Part shown: one piece after another, positions 1 through 5,468 of the stretch
Layout of the letters: every line of letters starts with the position of its first letter
How positions within the stretch are numbered: position 1 is the first letter of the stretch
Source: Hyphomicrobiales bacterium
GTDB taxonomy: Bacteria > Pseudomonadota > Alphaproteobacteria > Rhizobiales > Beijerinckiaceae
Direction of reading: 5' to 3'
DNA length: 7,036 nucleotides
Assembly: GCA_028290595.1 (NCBI GenBank)
Contig: JAQGJO010000476.1
Location: 1 to 7,036, forward strand
The notes under the pieces: generated by a model
What the model was told of the DNA's origin: nothing
The model's database searches: none
The model's input: the letters and a program-made list of their open reading frames with translations, nothing else
Program-made: the position numbers and the translations under genes

Positions 1-45
1 GGACAGCATCAGCAGACACAGCATGGGCAGCAGCGAAAGGCGCAT
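1..45 (-). CDS. 5' end of an exported protein (partial, runs off left edge)
   Basis: Reading leftwards from an ATG at 45-43, fifteen codons stay open to the window edge and give MRLSLLPMLCLLMLS. An N-terminal Arg followed by a run of Leu/Met/Cys is the typical start of a Sec signal peptide or lipoprotein signal; the cleavage site would lie outside the window. The same frame is closed upstream by a stop at 96-94 and no other ATG or GTG lies between, so ATG 45 is the natural start. The Shine-Dalgarno is poor: only AGG at 60-58, about 12 bases away. With 15 residues the mature protein cannot be named. It may be a periplasmic protein belonging to the same accessory region, but that is a guess. 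Confidence 0.4.
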   Translation of the reverse strand, partial: MRLSLLPMLCLLMLS

Positions 46-97
46 CGATTGACGAAACCTGTTGAACCCCAGCCGACGCCAACCTGCATCAGCTCAC

Positions 98-116
98 GGC
101 CGGACTGTGGCCGGAC
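98..116. repeat. Direct repeat GGCCGGAC x2, 11-base period
   Basis: GGCCGGAC at 98-105 is repeated exactly at 109-116 with TGT between. The 11-base period is about one helical turn. It lies 53-71 bases upstream of the leftward ATG at 45, where an activator site would sit, but short GC-rich repeats also arise by chance in such DNA. Confidence 0.35.
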
Positions 117-295
117 AATGTTGGCATTTCGTTAAGCATCGCAAGAAAGCGAAAAAAGGGCAGAATCGCCACCAGGAGTGGGACAAGACTGCCTTTGGTC
201 GCAGGCCCTATTGCGGAAGCGTTGCATTATCGATTGCCATGACAGTCCAGGATGATCGCCGGTCTGTCGCCGATGGTGGTCGTTCGTTCGGCTGC

Positions 296-315
296 TTGAA
301 CATTGCATGTTTCAA
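296..315. repeat. Inverted repeat past the 3' end of the IclR gene
   Basis: TTGAACAT (296-303) is followed by TGC and then ATGTTTCAA (307-315). The arms pair over eight bases with a single extra T in the right arm and a three-base loop. It begins 22 bases past the IclR stop codon, so it could form a 3' hairpin on that transcript. No T-run follows on either strand, so it is not a standard Rho-independent terminator. It may be an mRNA-stabilising hairpin or a protein-binding palindrome. Confidence 0.35.
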
Positions 316-337
316 CAACCGTGAATTGGCCTGCAGA

Positions 338-1105
338 CTAGTTCAACGCCGCCTGCGCCGGCGCCATCAACGGCAACAGGATCCTCGCCATATCCTCCAC
401 AGGAATTCTGCTCGCCCGAACGGCGACATTGATGGAGGCGACGACTTCGCCAGCGCTATTGCGGATCGGGACGGCGATGGTTCTGAGGCCCAGTTCGACC
501 TCCTCGTCCACGATCGAATAGCCATTGTTGCGGACGGCTGTGAGCTCGGGCTCCAGAGCTTCGCGCGTGAACAGAGATCTGGCCGTGCGCGCTTCAAGCC
601 GGGCCTTTTTCCAGTAGTCTTCCAGTTTCGCTGCTGATGCGTGGGCGAGCAAGACTCTGCCCAATGCGGTGCTGTAGGCCGGCAGGCGGCTGCCGACGCT
701 CAGGCTGGTGAATACGACGCGAGGCGGCGCCGCCTGAGCGATGCACACCACATCCGTATCATCGAGGATGGCGGCCATGGATGGGTCGCCCGCTTCTCTG
801 GCAATGCGATCAACAGACGGCTGCAACAGCTTCGAAAGCGGCGTTGCTGCAAGATAAGCGTGGCCCAGGCGCATGACGCGCGGCGTCAAAGAAAAGAACT
901 TTCCGTCGAACTCGGCATAACCAAGATGGACGAGGCTGAGCAAGTAACGGCGGGCCGCAGCGCGGGTCAGGCCCGTTAAACTGGCGGCATCGCTGATCGA
1001 CATGCGTCGACGCGTTTCATTGAACAGTTCGATGATGGCCAAGCCCTTTCCCAAGCCTGCGACAAGGTCGCGCGCCGGCAGCTTGAAGGGCAAATCGTTC
1101 GACAT
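338..1105 (-). CDS. IclR-family regulator, PcaR/PcaU/PobR type
   Basis: DNA-binding transcriptional regulator, 255 residues from ATG 1105. The N-terminal winged helix-turn-helix covers about residues 12-78, with RDLVAGLGKGLAIIELFN leading in, a recognition segment GLTRAAARRYLLSL, and a wing ending FFSLTPRVMRLG. These strings are typical of the subgroup that controls protocatechuate, 4-hydroxybenzoate and beta-ketoadipate genes. The C-terminal effector-binding domain (about 80-250) shows LGRVLLA and VDEEVELGLRTIAVPI. The gene is divergent from the FAD-oxidoreductase/MFS/SDR unit, and operator-like repeats lie at both ends of the shared intergenic region, so it probably controls that unit and itself. 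Start: an in-frame GTG at 1120 would add five residues (MRYAP) with a weak AGGA 11 bases upstream. I prefer ATG 1105 because the GTG lies inside an operator-like motif, but neither start has a good ribosome binding site. The effector is unknown, presumably the substrate or an intermediate of the neighbouring enzymes. Confidence 0.92.
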   Translation of the reverse strand: MSNDLPFKLPARDLVAGLGKGLAIIELFNETRRRMSISDAASLTGLTRAAARRYLLSLVHLGYAEFDGKFFSLTPRVMRLGHAYLAATPLSKLLQPSVDRIAREAGDPSMAAILDDTDVVCIAQAAPPRVVFTSLSVGSRLPAYSTALGRVLLAHASAAKLEDYWKKARLEARTARSLFTREALEPELTAVRNNGYSIVDEEVELGLRTIAVPIRNSAGEVVASINVAVRASRIPVEDMARILLPLMAPAQAALN

Positions 1106-1120
1106 GGGCGCATATCGCAC
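1106..1120 (-). promoter_or_regulatory. Operator-like site at the IclR gene start
   Basis: The plus strand reads GGGCGCATATCGCAC, matching 12 of 15 bases of the site at 1219-1233 (GGGCGATAATCGCAC). Read on the minus strand it begins GTGCGATAT, identical to 1201-1209. It directly abuts the regulator's ATG, and an AT-rich AATATTT stretch (1127-1121 on the minus strand) just upstream could be its -10 region. Binding here would give autorepression. Inferred from sequence only. Confidence 0.5.
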
Positions 1121-1171
1121 AAATATTTCAGTCCTGACTAGTCCCTGAAGGCGGCTGTCGCACGCATCACC

Positions 1172-1200
1172 TTGACAAACCCGAAACGGGCATCAATTAT
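1172..1200 (+). promoter_or_regulatory. Sigma70-like promoter for the rightward unit
   Basis: A perfect TTGACA -35 element (1172-1177) is followed, after exactly 17 bases, by AATTAT (1195-1200), which matches four of six TATAAT positions. Transcription would start near 1206-1208, inside the first operator repeat, 45 or so bases ahead of the ATG at 1252. The strong -35 and the operator overlapping the start point fit a promoter held off by a repressor, though IclR proteins of this subgroup can also activate. Confidence 0.65.
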
Positions 1201-1233
1201 GTGCGATATAAAAACAAAGGGCGATAATCGCAC
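1201..1233 (+). promoter_or_regulatory. Three-repeat IclR-type operator
   Basis: Repeat 1 is GTGCGATATA (1201-1210). Repeats 2 and 3 form the palindrome GCGAT-A-ATCGC (1221-1231), extended as GGGCGAT (1219-1225) and ATCGCAC (1227-1233). Repeat 1 is in direct orientation to repeat 2, eight bases away if ten-base units are counted. This layout, a palindrome plus one direct repeat about one turn away, resembles what is known for PcaU/PobR operators, and the core resembles the PcaR site as I remember it. It begins immediately after the -10 element, so bound protein would cover the transcription start. Confidence 0.6.
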
Positions 1234-1238
1234 AATTT

Positions 1239-1244
1239 GGGAGG
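1239..1244 (+). promoter_or_regulatory. Strong ribosome binding site for the ATG at 1252
   Basis: GGGAGG stands seven bases before ATG 1252, the best Shine-Dalgarno in the window. It drives only a 71-codon ORF of no recognised family, which suggests that a longer first gene of the operon once began here, or that a leader peptide is made. Confidence 0.6.
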
Positions 1245-1251
1245 ACGAGAT

Positions 1252-1467
1252 ATGGCACCTGCATCAGTTGATCGATCAGACAATCGTTTTTCGACGCGCT
1301 TCACCGGAAATCCCAAGGGCAAGAGCGTGACAAGCGAAGGAGAGCTCCAACGCATATGCGGAGCTTCCTGGGTCCCGACGACTCGCGCGACCGCAGTGCT
1401 GCAGCCGCCCCTGCCCGCTGAACGATGCTGGAATGACCAAAGACTTTCGAGGTTTCGGCGACGGTGA
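1252..1467 (+). CDS. Short ORF of unknown function, possible gene remnant
   Basis: I do not recognise this 71-residue product. It starts at an ATG with an excellent ribosome binding site and is the first ORF after the promoter and operator. The N-terminus (MAPASVDRSDNRFSTRFTG) looks like ordinary protein. The later part, rich in Cys, Trp and Arg and ending RLSRFRRR, looks like out-of-frame reading. In another frame, bases 1437-1478 read PKTFEVSATVTPF and then stop, using mostly G/C-ending codons, and this ends 34 bases before the next gene. A gene that has lost its middle and shifted frame would give this picture: true 5' end, true 3' end, shifted join. The alternative is a genuine small protein or a translated leader for the FAD enzyme. 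Confidence 0.3.
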   Translation: MAPASVDRSDNRFSTRFTGNPKGKSVTSEGELQRICGASWVPTTRATAVLQPPLPAERCWNDQRLSRFRRR

Positions 1468-1512
1468 CGCCGTTCTGATTCACGAACCGCACAAACTCAA
1501 AGAGAAGTATCA

Positions 1513-2946
1513 ATGGGCACCTACGTCACCGACATTCACGGAGAGGAATTTACGCTTGGGCAGAAGCGCCGCCCGCGGCTGCCTCTTGGCAAGATCACCG
1601 AATGCGCGCGCGATGTGCCCATCATGCACGACGTCGATGTGCTGGTCGTAGGTGGCGGCCCGGCCGGCACCACCGCAGCCATATCTGCTGCGCGCCTCGG
1701 GGCGCGGGTCATGCTGGCGGAGCGCTACACCCATCTCGGTGGCCTATCCACGGGCGGGCTGGTGATCTGGATCGACCGCATGACTGATTGGGACGGCAAG
1801 CTGGTGATCCAGGGTTTGGGCCAGGAACTTCTCGATCGGCTGCCTGCGGACGCCAAGTACGGTCCTGCACCGTCGTCGTGGGGATCGCGAGAGATTGACG
1901 CTGTCGCGCGCTGGAAGCCGCGCTTTTCCGCGCACCACGACACCGTGACCTGGGCCCCGATGATAGACCCGGAGCAGCTGAAAGCGGTATCGCTCGCTGC
2001 CGCTCGCGAGGCCGGAGTCAATCTGTTGTTCCACGTCTGGGCGTCCAGCGCCATCATCGAGGAAGGACGGCTGCGCGGCGTAGTGTTTGAAAGCAAGGCG
2101 GGTCGCTTTGCCGTCACCGCACGTGTCGTGATCGATACAACGGGCGACGGCGACATCTTCGCCAGCGCTGGCGAGGTGGCAGCCAACGACGTCGAGGCAT
2201 CGTCGATCCAGCAATGCATCAATACATCCTGGCTGTGGGCGGGAGTGGATTGCAGCCGCTGGCTCAGCTTTCGTTCTTCGCATGAATATGAAGCCTTCGC
2301 CGCCGAAGCACGACGTCAACTCGGCCTGTTCGAGTGGCCGATAGCATCCTGGCGCAACGATATCGTGGTGTTCATGGGGCCACGCTGGGCCGGATATAAC
2401 GGCCTGGATCCGCACGATCTGACAGATGTGGAGTTGCGGTCTCGCGATAAAATGGCCGAGCTGCTTGTCTATTACCGCGCCCACGCGCCAGGCTTCGAGA
2501 ACGCTTGGGTGATGCTGACTGCTTCTCAGGTCGGAGTTCGGCTGACCCGGCGGCTACTGGGCGCGCAGATCCTGACACGCGACGCCTGGTCGACAGGGCA
2601 CATTCACGATAGCGAAATCGGCGACAGCCCGAGCCTGGCACCAAAGTGGGACAGCGTCTCGGTTCCTTTCGGCAGCTTGCTTCCCCGACAGACGCCCGGC
2701 CTGATTGTGGCCGGAAGGCATCTGTCTTGCGACGCGTCCTCGCAGACGTTCATGCGCGAGATTCCGCAGTGCTGGATGACCGGGCATGCTGCCGGCGCCG
2801 CCGCGGCGCTCGCAGCCGATGGCGGCTTCAGTCCGCAAGACGTGCCCATCAAATCCCTCCAGGACGCGCTTCTCAAGCAGGGCGCGTACGTCCGCAGTAA
2901 CCGCAAGACGACGGACGTTCAGCGGGTGTCGTCGGAGGTGTTCTAG
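1513..2946 (+). CDS. FAD-dependent oxidoreductase (PF12831-type)
   Basis: Flavoprotein of 477 residues, probably cytoplasmic; no signal peptide or membrane segment is seen. The Rossmann FAD motif is VLVVGGGPAG (43-52), with Glu70 placed to bind the ribose, followed by HLGGLSTGGLV (74-84), typical of the FAD_oxidored family. TTGDGD (209-214) is the second conserved dinucleotide motif, and the C-terminal flavin segment has AGRHLS (400-405) and GHAAG (424-428). About 37 residues precede the Rossmann fold, longer than in many relatives; an internal ATG at 1624 would remove them, but its upstream bases lack a Shine-Dalgarno. ATG 1513 has GAGAAG five bases ahead and is the furthest upstream start in this frame. 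Family members perform varied dehydrogenations and hydroxylations, so the reaction cannot be stated. Next to an aromatic-acid-type regulator and transporter, oxidation of a cyclic carboxylate is a reasonable inference. Confidence 0.88.
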   Translation: MGTYVTDIHGEEFTLGQKRRPRLPLGKITECARDVPIMHDVDVLVVGGGPAGTTAAISAARLGARVMLAERYTHLGGLSTGGLVIWIDRMTDWDGKLVIQGLGQELLDRLPADAKYGPAPSSWGSREIDAVARWKPRFSAHHDTVTWAPMIDPEQLKAVSLAAAREAGVNLLFHVWASSAIIEEGRLRGVVFESKAGRFAVTARVVIDTTGDGDIFASAGEVAANDVEASSIQQCINTSWLWAGVDCSRWLSFRSSHEYEAFAAEARRQLGLFEWPIASWRNDIVVFMGPRWAGYNGLDPHDLTDVELRSRDKMAELLVYYRAHAPGFENAWVMLTASQVGVRLTRRLLGAQILTRDAWSTGHIHDSEIGDSPSLAPKWDSVSVPFGSLLPRQTPGLIVAGRHLSCDASSQTFMREIPQCWMTGHAAGAAAALAADGGFSPQDVPIKSLQDALLKQGAYVRSNRKTTDVQRVSSEVF

Positions 2947-2992
2947 CCGAAGTCGCCATTTTCAGAACTAAAAATAAAATCGAGGAAACGAC

Positions 2993-4342
2993 ATGCAAAC
3001 GAAATACACTGTGTCCGAGATCGTGGAGCGGCCGGGCCTCAGCGGCCCCGTCTTGAAAATCATTGCGTTGTGCTTCCTGCTTCTGGTGTGCGATTCCTAC
3101 GACGTCGCCGCATTATCGTTCGCGGCGCCGGCGCTGATCAAGTTGTGGGCCATCTCGCCGCAATCGATGGGACTGGTGTTTAGCGTCGGCCTGTTCGGTC
3201 TGCTGGTCGGATCCATCCTGTTCGGCCGCATGGGCGACAGCATCGGCCGCAAGAGATCGATTGTCGTCGGCGCCCTCGCCTTCGGCGTCCTGACATTGGC
3301 GACCGGTTTTGCAACCAGCTACAATCAGTTGGTCGTCCTGCGATTCCTCGCCGCGCTGGGCCTTGGCGGCGCTATCCCCAACGCTGTCGCGCTGGTGACG
3401 GAGTTCTCGCCAAAGGCGCTTCGCATCACATCGGTCGGCATCATTTTTGCCGGATATTCCGTCGGCGGCATTTGCGCTGGATTCTCAGCCGCTGTGCTGA
3501 TCGGAGGCTTTGGCTGGTCGACCATGTTCTTCGTCGGGGGCGGTATCTCATTGATCGCCGCCCTGGCAATCCAGGTCGCTTTGCCGGAATCGCTGCTTTA
3601 CCTCACGATGACCGCCTCAAGACAGTCCGAGGCCGCACAGGTTGCGGCTATCCTGCGACCGGATCTGTTGCGCGCGCCCGATCTGCTTATCGTTCGCGAA
3701 ACAGCGGATGCTGCTGAAGCCGGACGACTGAAGGATCTGTTCGTTGGCCCGCTGCGAATTGCAACGCCGCTTCTCTGGTTGATCTACATCGCCAGTTCGA
3801 TGACAGTTTTCTTTCTATCAAGCTGGATGCCCGTGGCTGTCGAGTCGGTGGGATTTTCGCGCAGCACGGCGGCGATCGCCACTGCCCTGCTCTTCACGGG
3901 CAGTGCCGTCGGCGGCGTGGTCGGCGGACGTTTTTCGGATCGGTTTGGGATTTCTGCGGTCATCGTGCTTGAAATAATTGCGATCCCCGTCGTGGCCGCG
4001 CTTGGTGCATTGGGCGGCATTCCCGAACTCCTGTTGCCAATGTGCTTCCTCGCAGGATGCTTCGCGTTTGGTGCACAGACCTGTCTGCATGGCATAGCAG
4101 GCTCGTTCTACCCGACCTCAGTGCGTGCAAACGGCGTAGGCTGGGCGATCGGCATCGCGAAGATCGGCTCGATCGCCGGGCCATTTATTGGTGGTCTCCT
4201 GCTGCCAAGCCTGAGTGGCCAGGGGCTGTTCCTCGCCGCGACAACTCCTTTGATTGTCGTTGTTTGCCTGTCACTGATTTTGCGAACAGCGCTCTCACAC
4301 GAACGTCCGGCGACCGAGCACTTTGCGGCGGGCCACCTGTAA
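2993..4342 (+). CDS. MFS transporter, aromatic acid:H+ symporter (AAHS) type
   Basis: Inner-membrane carrier of 449 residues with about twelve hydrophobic segments, the usual AAHS size. Helix 1 carries the acidic signature DSYD (34-37; PcaK-like proteins usually have DGxD), with both Asp residues kept. The helix 2-3 loop has motif A, GRMGDSIGRKR (78-88). RFLAALGLGGAIPNAVAL in helix 4 and YPTSVRANGVGWAIGIAKIG in the second half are also characteristic of the group. A long loop sits between the two six-helix bundles. Known AAHS carriers take up protocatechuate, 4-hydroxybenzoate, vanillate and related acids with protons. The specific substrate here is unknown but is probably what the neighbouring enzymes act on. 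A GAGGAAA ribosome binding site (2982-2988) precedes the ATG, and the gap to the FAD gene is 46 bases with no terminator, so the two genes are probably cotranscribed. Confidence 0.92.
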   Translation: MQTKYTVSEIVERPGLSGPVLKIIALCFLLLVCDSYDVAALSFAAPALIKLWAISPQSMGLVFSVGLFGLLVGSILFGRMGDSIGRKRSIVVGALAFGVLTLATGFATSYNQLVVLRFLAALGLGGAIPNAVALVTEFSPKALRITSVGIIFAGYSVGGICAGFSAAVLIGGFGWSTMFFVGGGISLIAALAIQVALPESLLYLTMTASRQSEAAQVAAILRPDLLRAPDLLIVRETADAAEAGRLKDLFVGPLRIATPLLWLIYIASSMTVFFLSSWMPVAVESVGFSRSTAAIATALLFTGSAVGGVVGGRFSDRFGISAVIVLEIIAIPVVAALGALGGIPELLLPMCFLAGCFAFGAQTCLHGIAGSFYPTSVRANGVGWAIGIAKIGSIAGPFIGGLLLPSLSGQGLFLAATTPLIVVVCLSLILRTALSHERPATEHFAAGHL

Positions 4343-4534
4343 TGACCGGTCGTCGGTTAAGGAGCCGTGGTTTGGACTGGACGCTGAAGGTCACGCGGCC
4401 GCCACACCGATGAGACGCCGCGACGAAAGCCGATGGCAGGCGTCAAAGCCTGCGTCGGCCAGTGAACGCAAGTGGCGGTGGGCGCTTTCATGGCAGGCGC
4501 CTCCGCGGATCCAAAATCATTAGGGAGCGTGCCC
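4343..4534 (+). other. Intra-operon spacer, possible gene remnant, small repeats
   Basis: These 192 bases separate the transporter from the SDR and are much longer than the other gap between recognised genes (46 bases). An ATG overlaps the transporter stop (TAATG) but opens only 23 codons. In the frame ending at TGA 4463-4465, bases 4388-4462 read without a stop into KPMAGVKACVGQ with mostly G/C-ending codons, as the 3' end of a lost gene might. ATGGCAGGCG occurs at 4433-4442 and 4490-4499, and GCAGGC/GCCTGC (4436-4441, 4448-4453) could form a six-base stem. No promoter or T-tract is evident. Confidence 0.4.
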
Positions 4535-5320
4535 ATGCTGTTCGGCAAGACCGTCCTGATTACGGGAATATCATCTGGCATCGGTGCGCGCACCGCCGAG
4601 CTTGCCTCACATCTCGGCGCAGATGTCGTGGGTATCGATCTCAAGCCTCCGGCCCTGCCCATAGCGTCGTTCATTCAGGCGGACATTTCATATCCTGCCG
4701 CGATCGATGAGCTTGTGGCCCGGCTGCCGAAGCGCATCGATGCACTGTGCAATGTGGCTGGCGTCTCCGGAGCGCCGGGCGCCATCAAGACACTCGCGAT
4801 CAATTTCTATGGTCTGCGAGCCCTGTCGGAAGCGGTCGCGCCCCGTATCCGTGACGGCGGCTGCGTCATAAATGTCGCCTCGATCGCAGGCTCTGGCTGG
4901 CGCCAAAATCTTGAGAGAGCCAAGGGCTTGGTCGATGTACAAGGTTTTCCGGACGTCGCCGCGGTTGTAGCCGCATTCGGCGTCCAGGACGCGGAAAGCT
5001 ACCCGGTCTCGAAGGAAGCGCTATTGTTGTGGACGTTCCGCGCCGCCCACCAGGAGACGTTTAAGGGTCGCGGCATTCGCGTCAACGCGGTGAGTCCTGG
5101 TCCAGTCGAAACCCCGATCCTGCAGGAGTTTCGTGCCGTTCTGGGCAATGAGCGAGTCGACAGCGATGTCTCGCGGGTCGGCCGCGCGGGAACCGCCCCG
5201 GATATCGCGCCGGCGATTGCATTTCTTTGTTCCGATGGAGCGAGGTGGATCAACGGAGCAAATCTGCCGGTCGATGGAGGGCTTGAGGCCTCAATCAATG
5301 CCGAAATCCTCGTATTCTAA
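4535..5320 (+). CDS. Short-chain dehydrogenase, 3-alpha-HSD / coniferyl-alcohol dehydrogenase type
   Basis: NAD(P)-dependent alcohol/ketone oxidoreductase of 261 residues, cytoplasmic. The cofactor motif is TGISSGIG (10-17); Asp35 at the end of strand 2 favours NAD(H) over NADP(H). Further SDR landmarks are Asp50, NVAG (73-76), Asn90, catalytic Ser116, Tyr156 and Lys160 (YPVSK), then VSPGPVETPIL and a C-terminal segment ending LPVDGGLE. The roughly 40-residue gap between catalytic Ser and Tyr, against about 13 in classical SDRs, is the hallmark of Comamonas 3-alpha-hydroxysteroid dehydrogenase and of proteins annotated as coniferyl-alcohol dehydrogenase. Start: ATG 4535 has AGGGAG (4522-4527) seven bases upstream and begins right at the fold; an in-frame GTG at 4472 would add 21 unsupported residues. 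Likely last gene of the operon. Substrate unknown: a hydroxylated ring or a phenylpropanoid-type alcohol both fit the context. Confidence 0.9.
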   Translation: MLFGKTVLITGISSGIGARTAELASHLGADVVGIDLKPPALPIASFIQADISYPAAIDELVARLPKRIDALCNVAGVSGAPGAIKTLAINFYGLRALSEAVAPRIRDGGCVINVASIAGSGWRQNLERAKGLVDVQGFPDVAAVVAAFGVQDAESYPVSKEALLLWTFRAAHQETFKGRGIRVNAVSPGPVETPILQEFRAVLGNERVDSDVSRVGRAGTAPDIAPAIAFLCSDGARWINGANLPVDGGLEASINAEILVF

Positions 5321-5343
5321 ACATGGGAGTCAGCCTGTCAGAG

Positions 5344-5365
5344 ACGCTCGCACAAGAGCGTGCGA
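5344..5365. repeat. Small hairpin with operator-like half-sites downstream of the SDR
   Basis: Two overlapping perfect six-base stems are possible: ACGCTC/GAGCGT (5344-5349, 5356-5361) and TCGCAC/GTGCGA (5348-5353, 5360-5365). The second uses the same GTGCGAT word (5360-5366) as the operator upstream. No T-run follows, so it is not a terminator. The match to the operator word may be chance. Confidence 0.3.
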
Positions 5366-5431
5366 TCCGATGCGGGGTCGGCCGCGGCGCGAACGGTGGC
5401 AACCGCGGCGGATGTACGATGACGAGTAGCC

Positions 5432-5461
5432 ACGGCGTGTCGTACCAACACGGCCGTTTTT
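5432..5461 (+). terminator. Rho-independent terminator of the catabolic unit
   Basis: ACGGC-GTGT (5432-5440) pairs with ACAC (5448-5451) and GCCGT (5453-5457), leaving a single bulged G (5452) and a seven-base loop. The stem runs straight into five T (5457-5461). This ends rightward transcription about 110 bases past the SDR stop and just before the convergent ilvA 3' end. Read from the other strand the hairpin has no T-tract, so it should serve the rightward unit only. Confidence 0.75.
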
Positions 5462-5468
5462 CCCCCGC

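Larger units (their letters stand above)
46..337. other. Intergenic region without a convincing gene
   Basis: This stretch separates the 3' end of the regulator gene from the minus-strand exported-protein start. A plus-strand frame is open from 62 to 637, but its second half lies antisense to the regulator and its product is a basic, Arg/Gln/His-rich sequence with no recognisable domain, so I do not call it. The stretch holds an 8-base direct repeat (98-116) and an inverted repeat (296-315). No clear promoter for the leftward gene could be picked out by eye, and no T-tract terminator follows the regulator. Confidence 0.6.

Noticed and set aside
62..637. Plus-strand open frame of 191 codons
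   Set aside because: More than half lies antisense to the well-supported IclR gene, the product is Arg/Gln/His-rich without any recognisable domain, and no ribosome binding site precedes it.
1136..1143. Palindrome GACTAGTC in the divergent promoter region
   Set aside because: An eight-base palindrome without extended symmetry and unlike the GTGCGAT operator word; most likely chance.
1301..1513. Minus-strand frame containing FGHSSI, reminiscent of the LGHSS motif of tyrosine recombinases
   Set aside because: Only this one short string matches; the catalytic Arg, His-x-x-Arg and Tyr are not there, the frame starts at TTG, and it is only 70 codons long opposite the operon's transcribed leader.
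1744..2484. Minus-strand frame of 246 codons
   Set aside because: Entirely antisense to the FAD oxidoreductase, whose frame carries clear flavin motifs; long antisense frames are common in GC-rich genes.
4472..4534. GTG-started 21-residue extension of the SDR
   Set aside because: ATG 4535 has a well-spaced AGGGAG and starts right at the Rossmann fold, as in the family.
4357..4674. Minus-strand frame of 105 codons over the transporter-SDR spacer
   Set aside because: It overlaps the SDR cofactor-binding region in antisense, has no ribosome binding site I can see and no domain.
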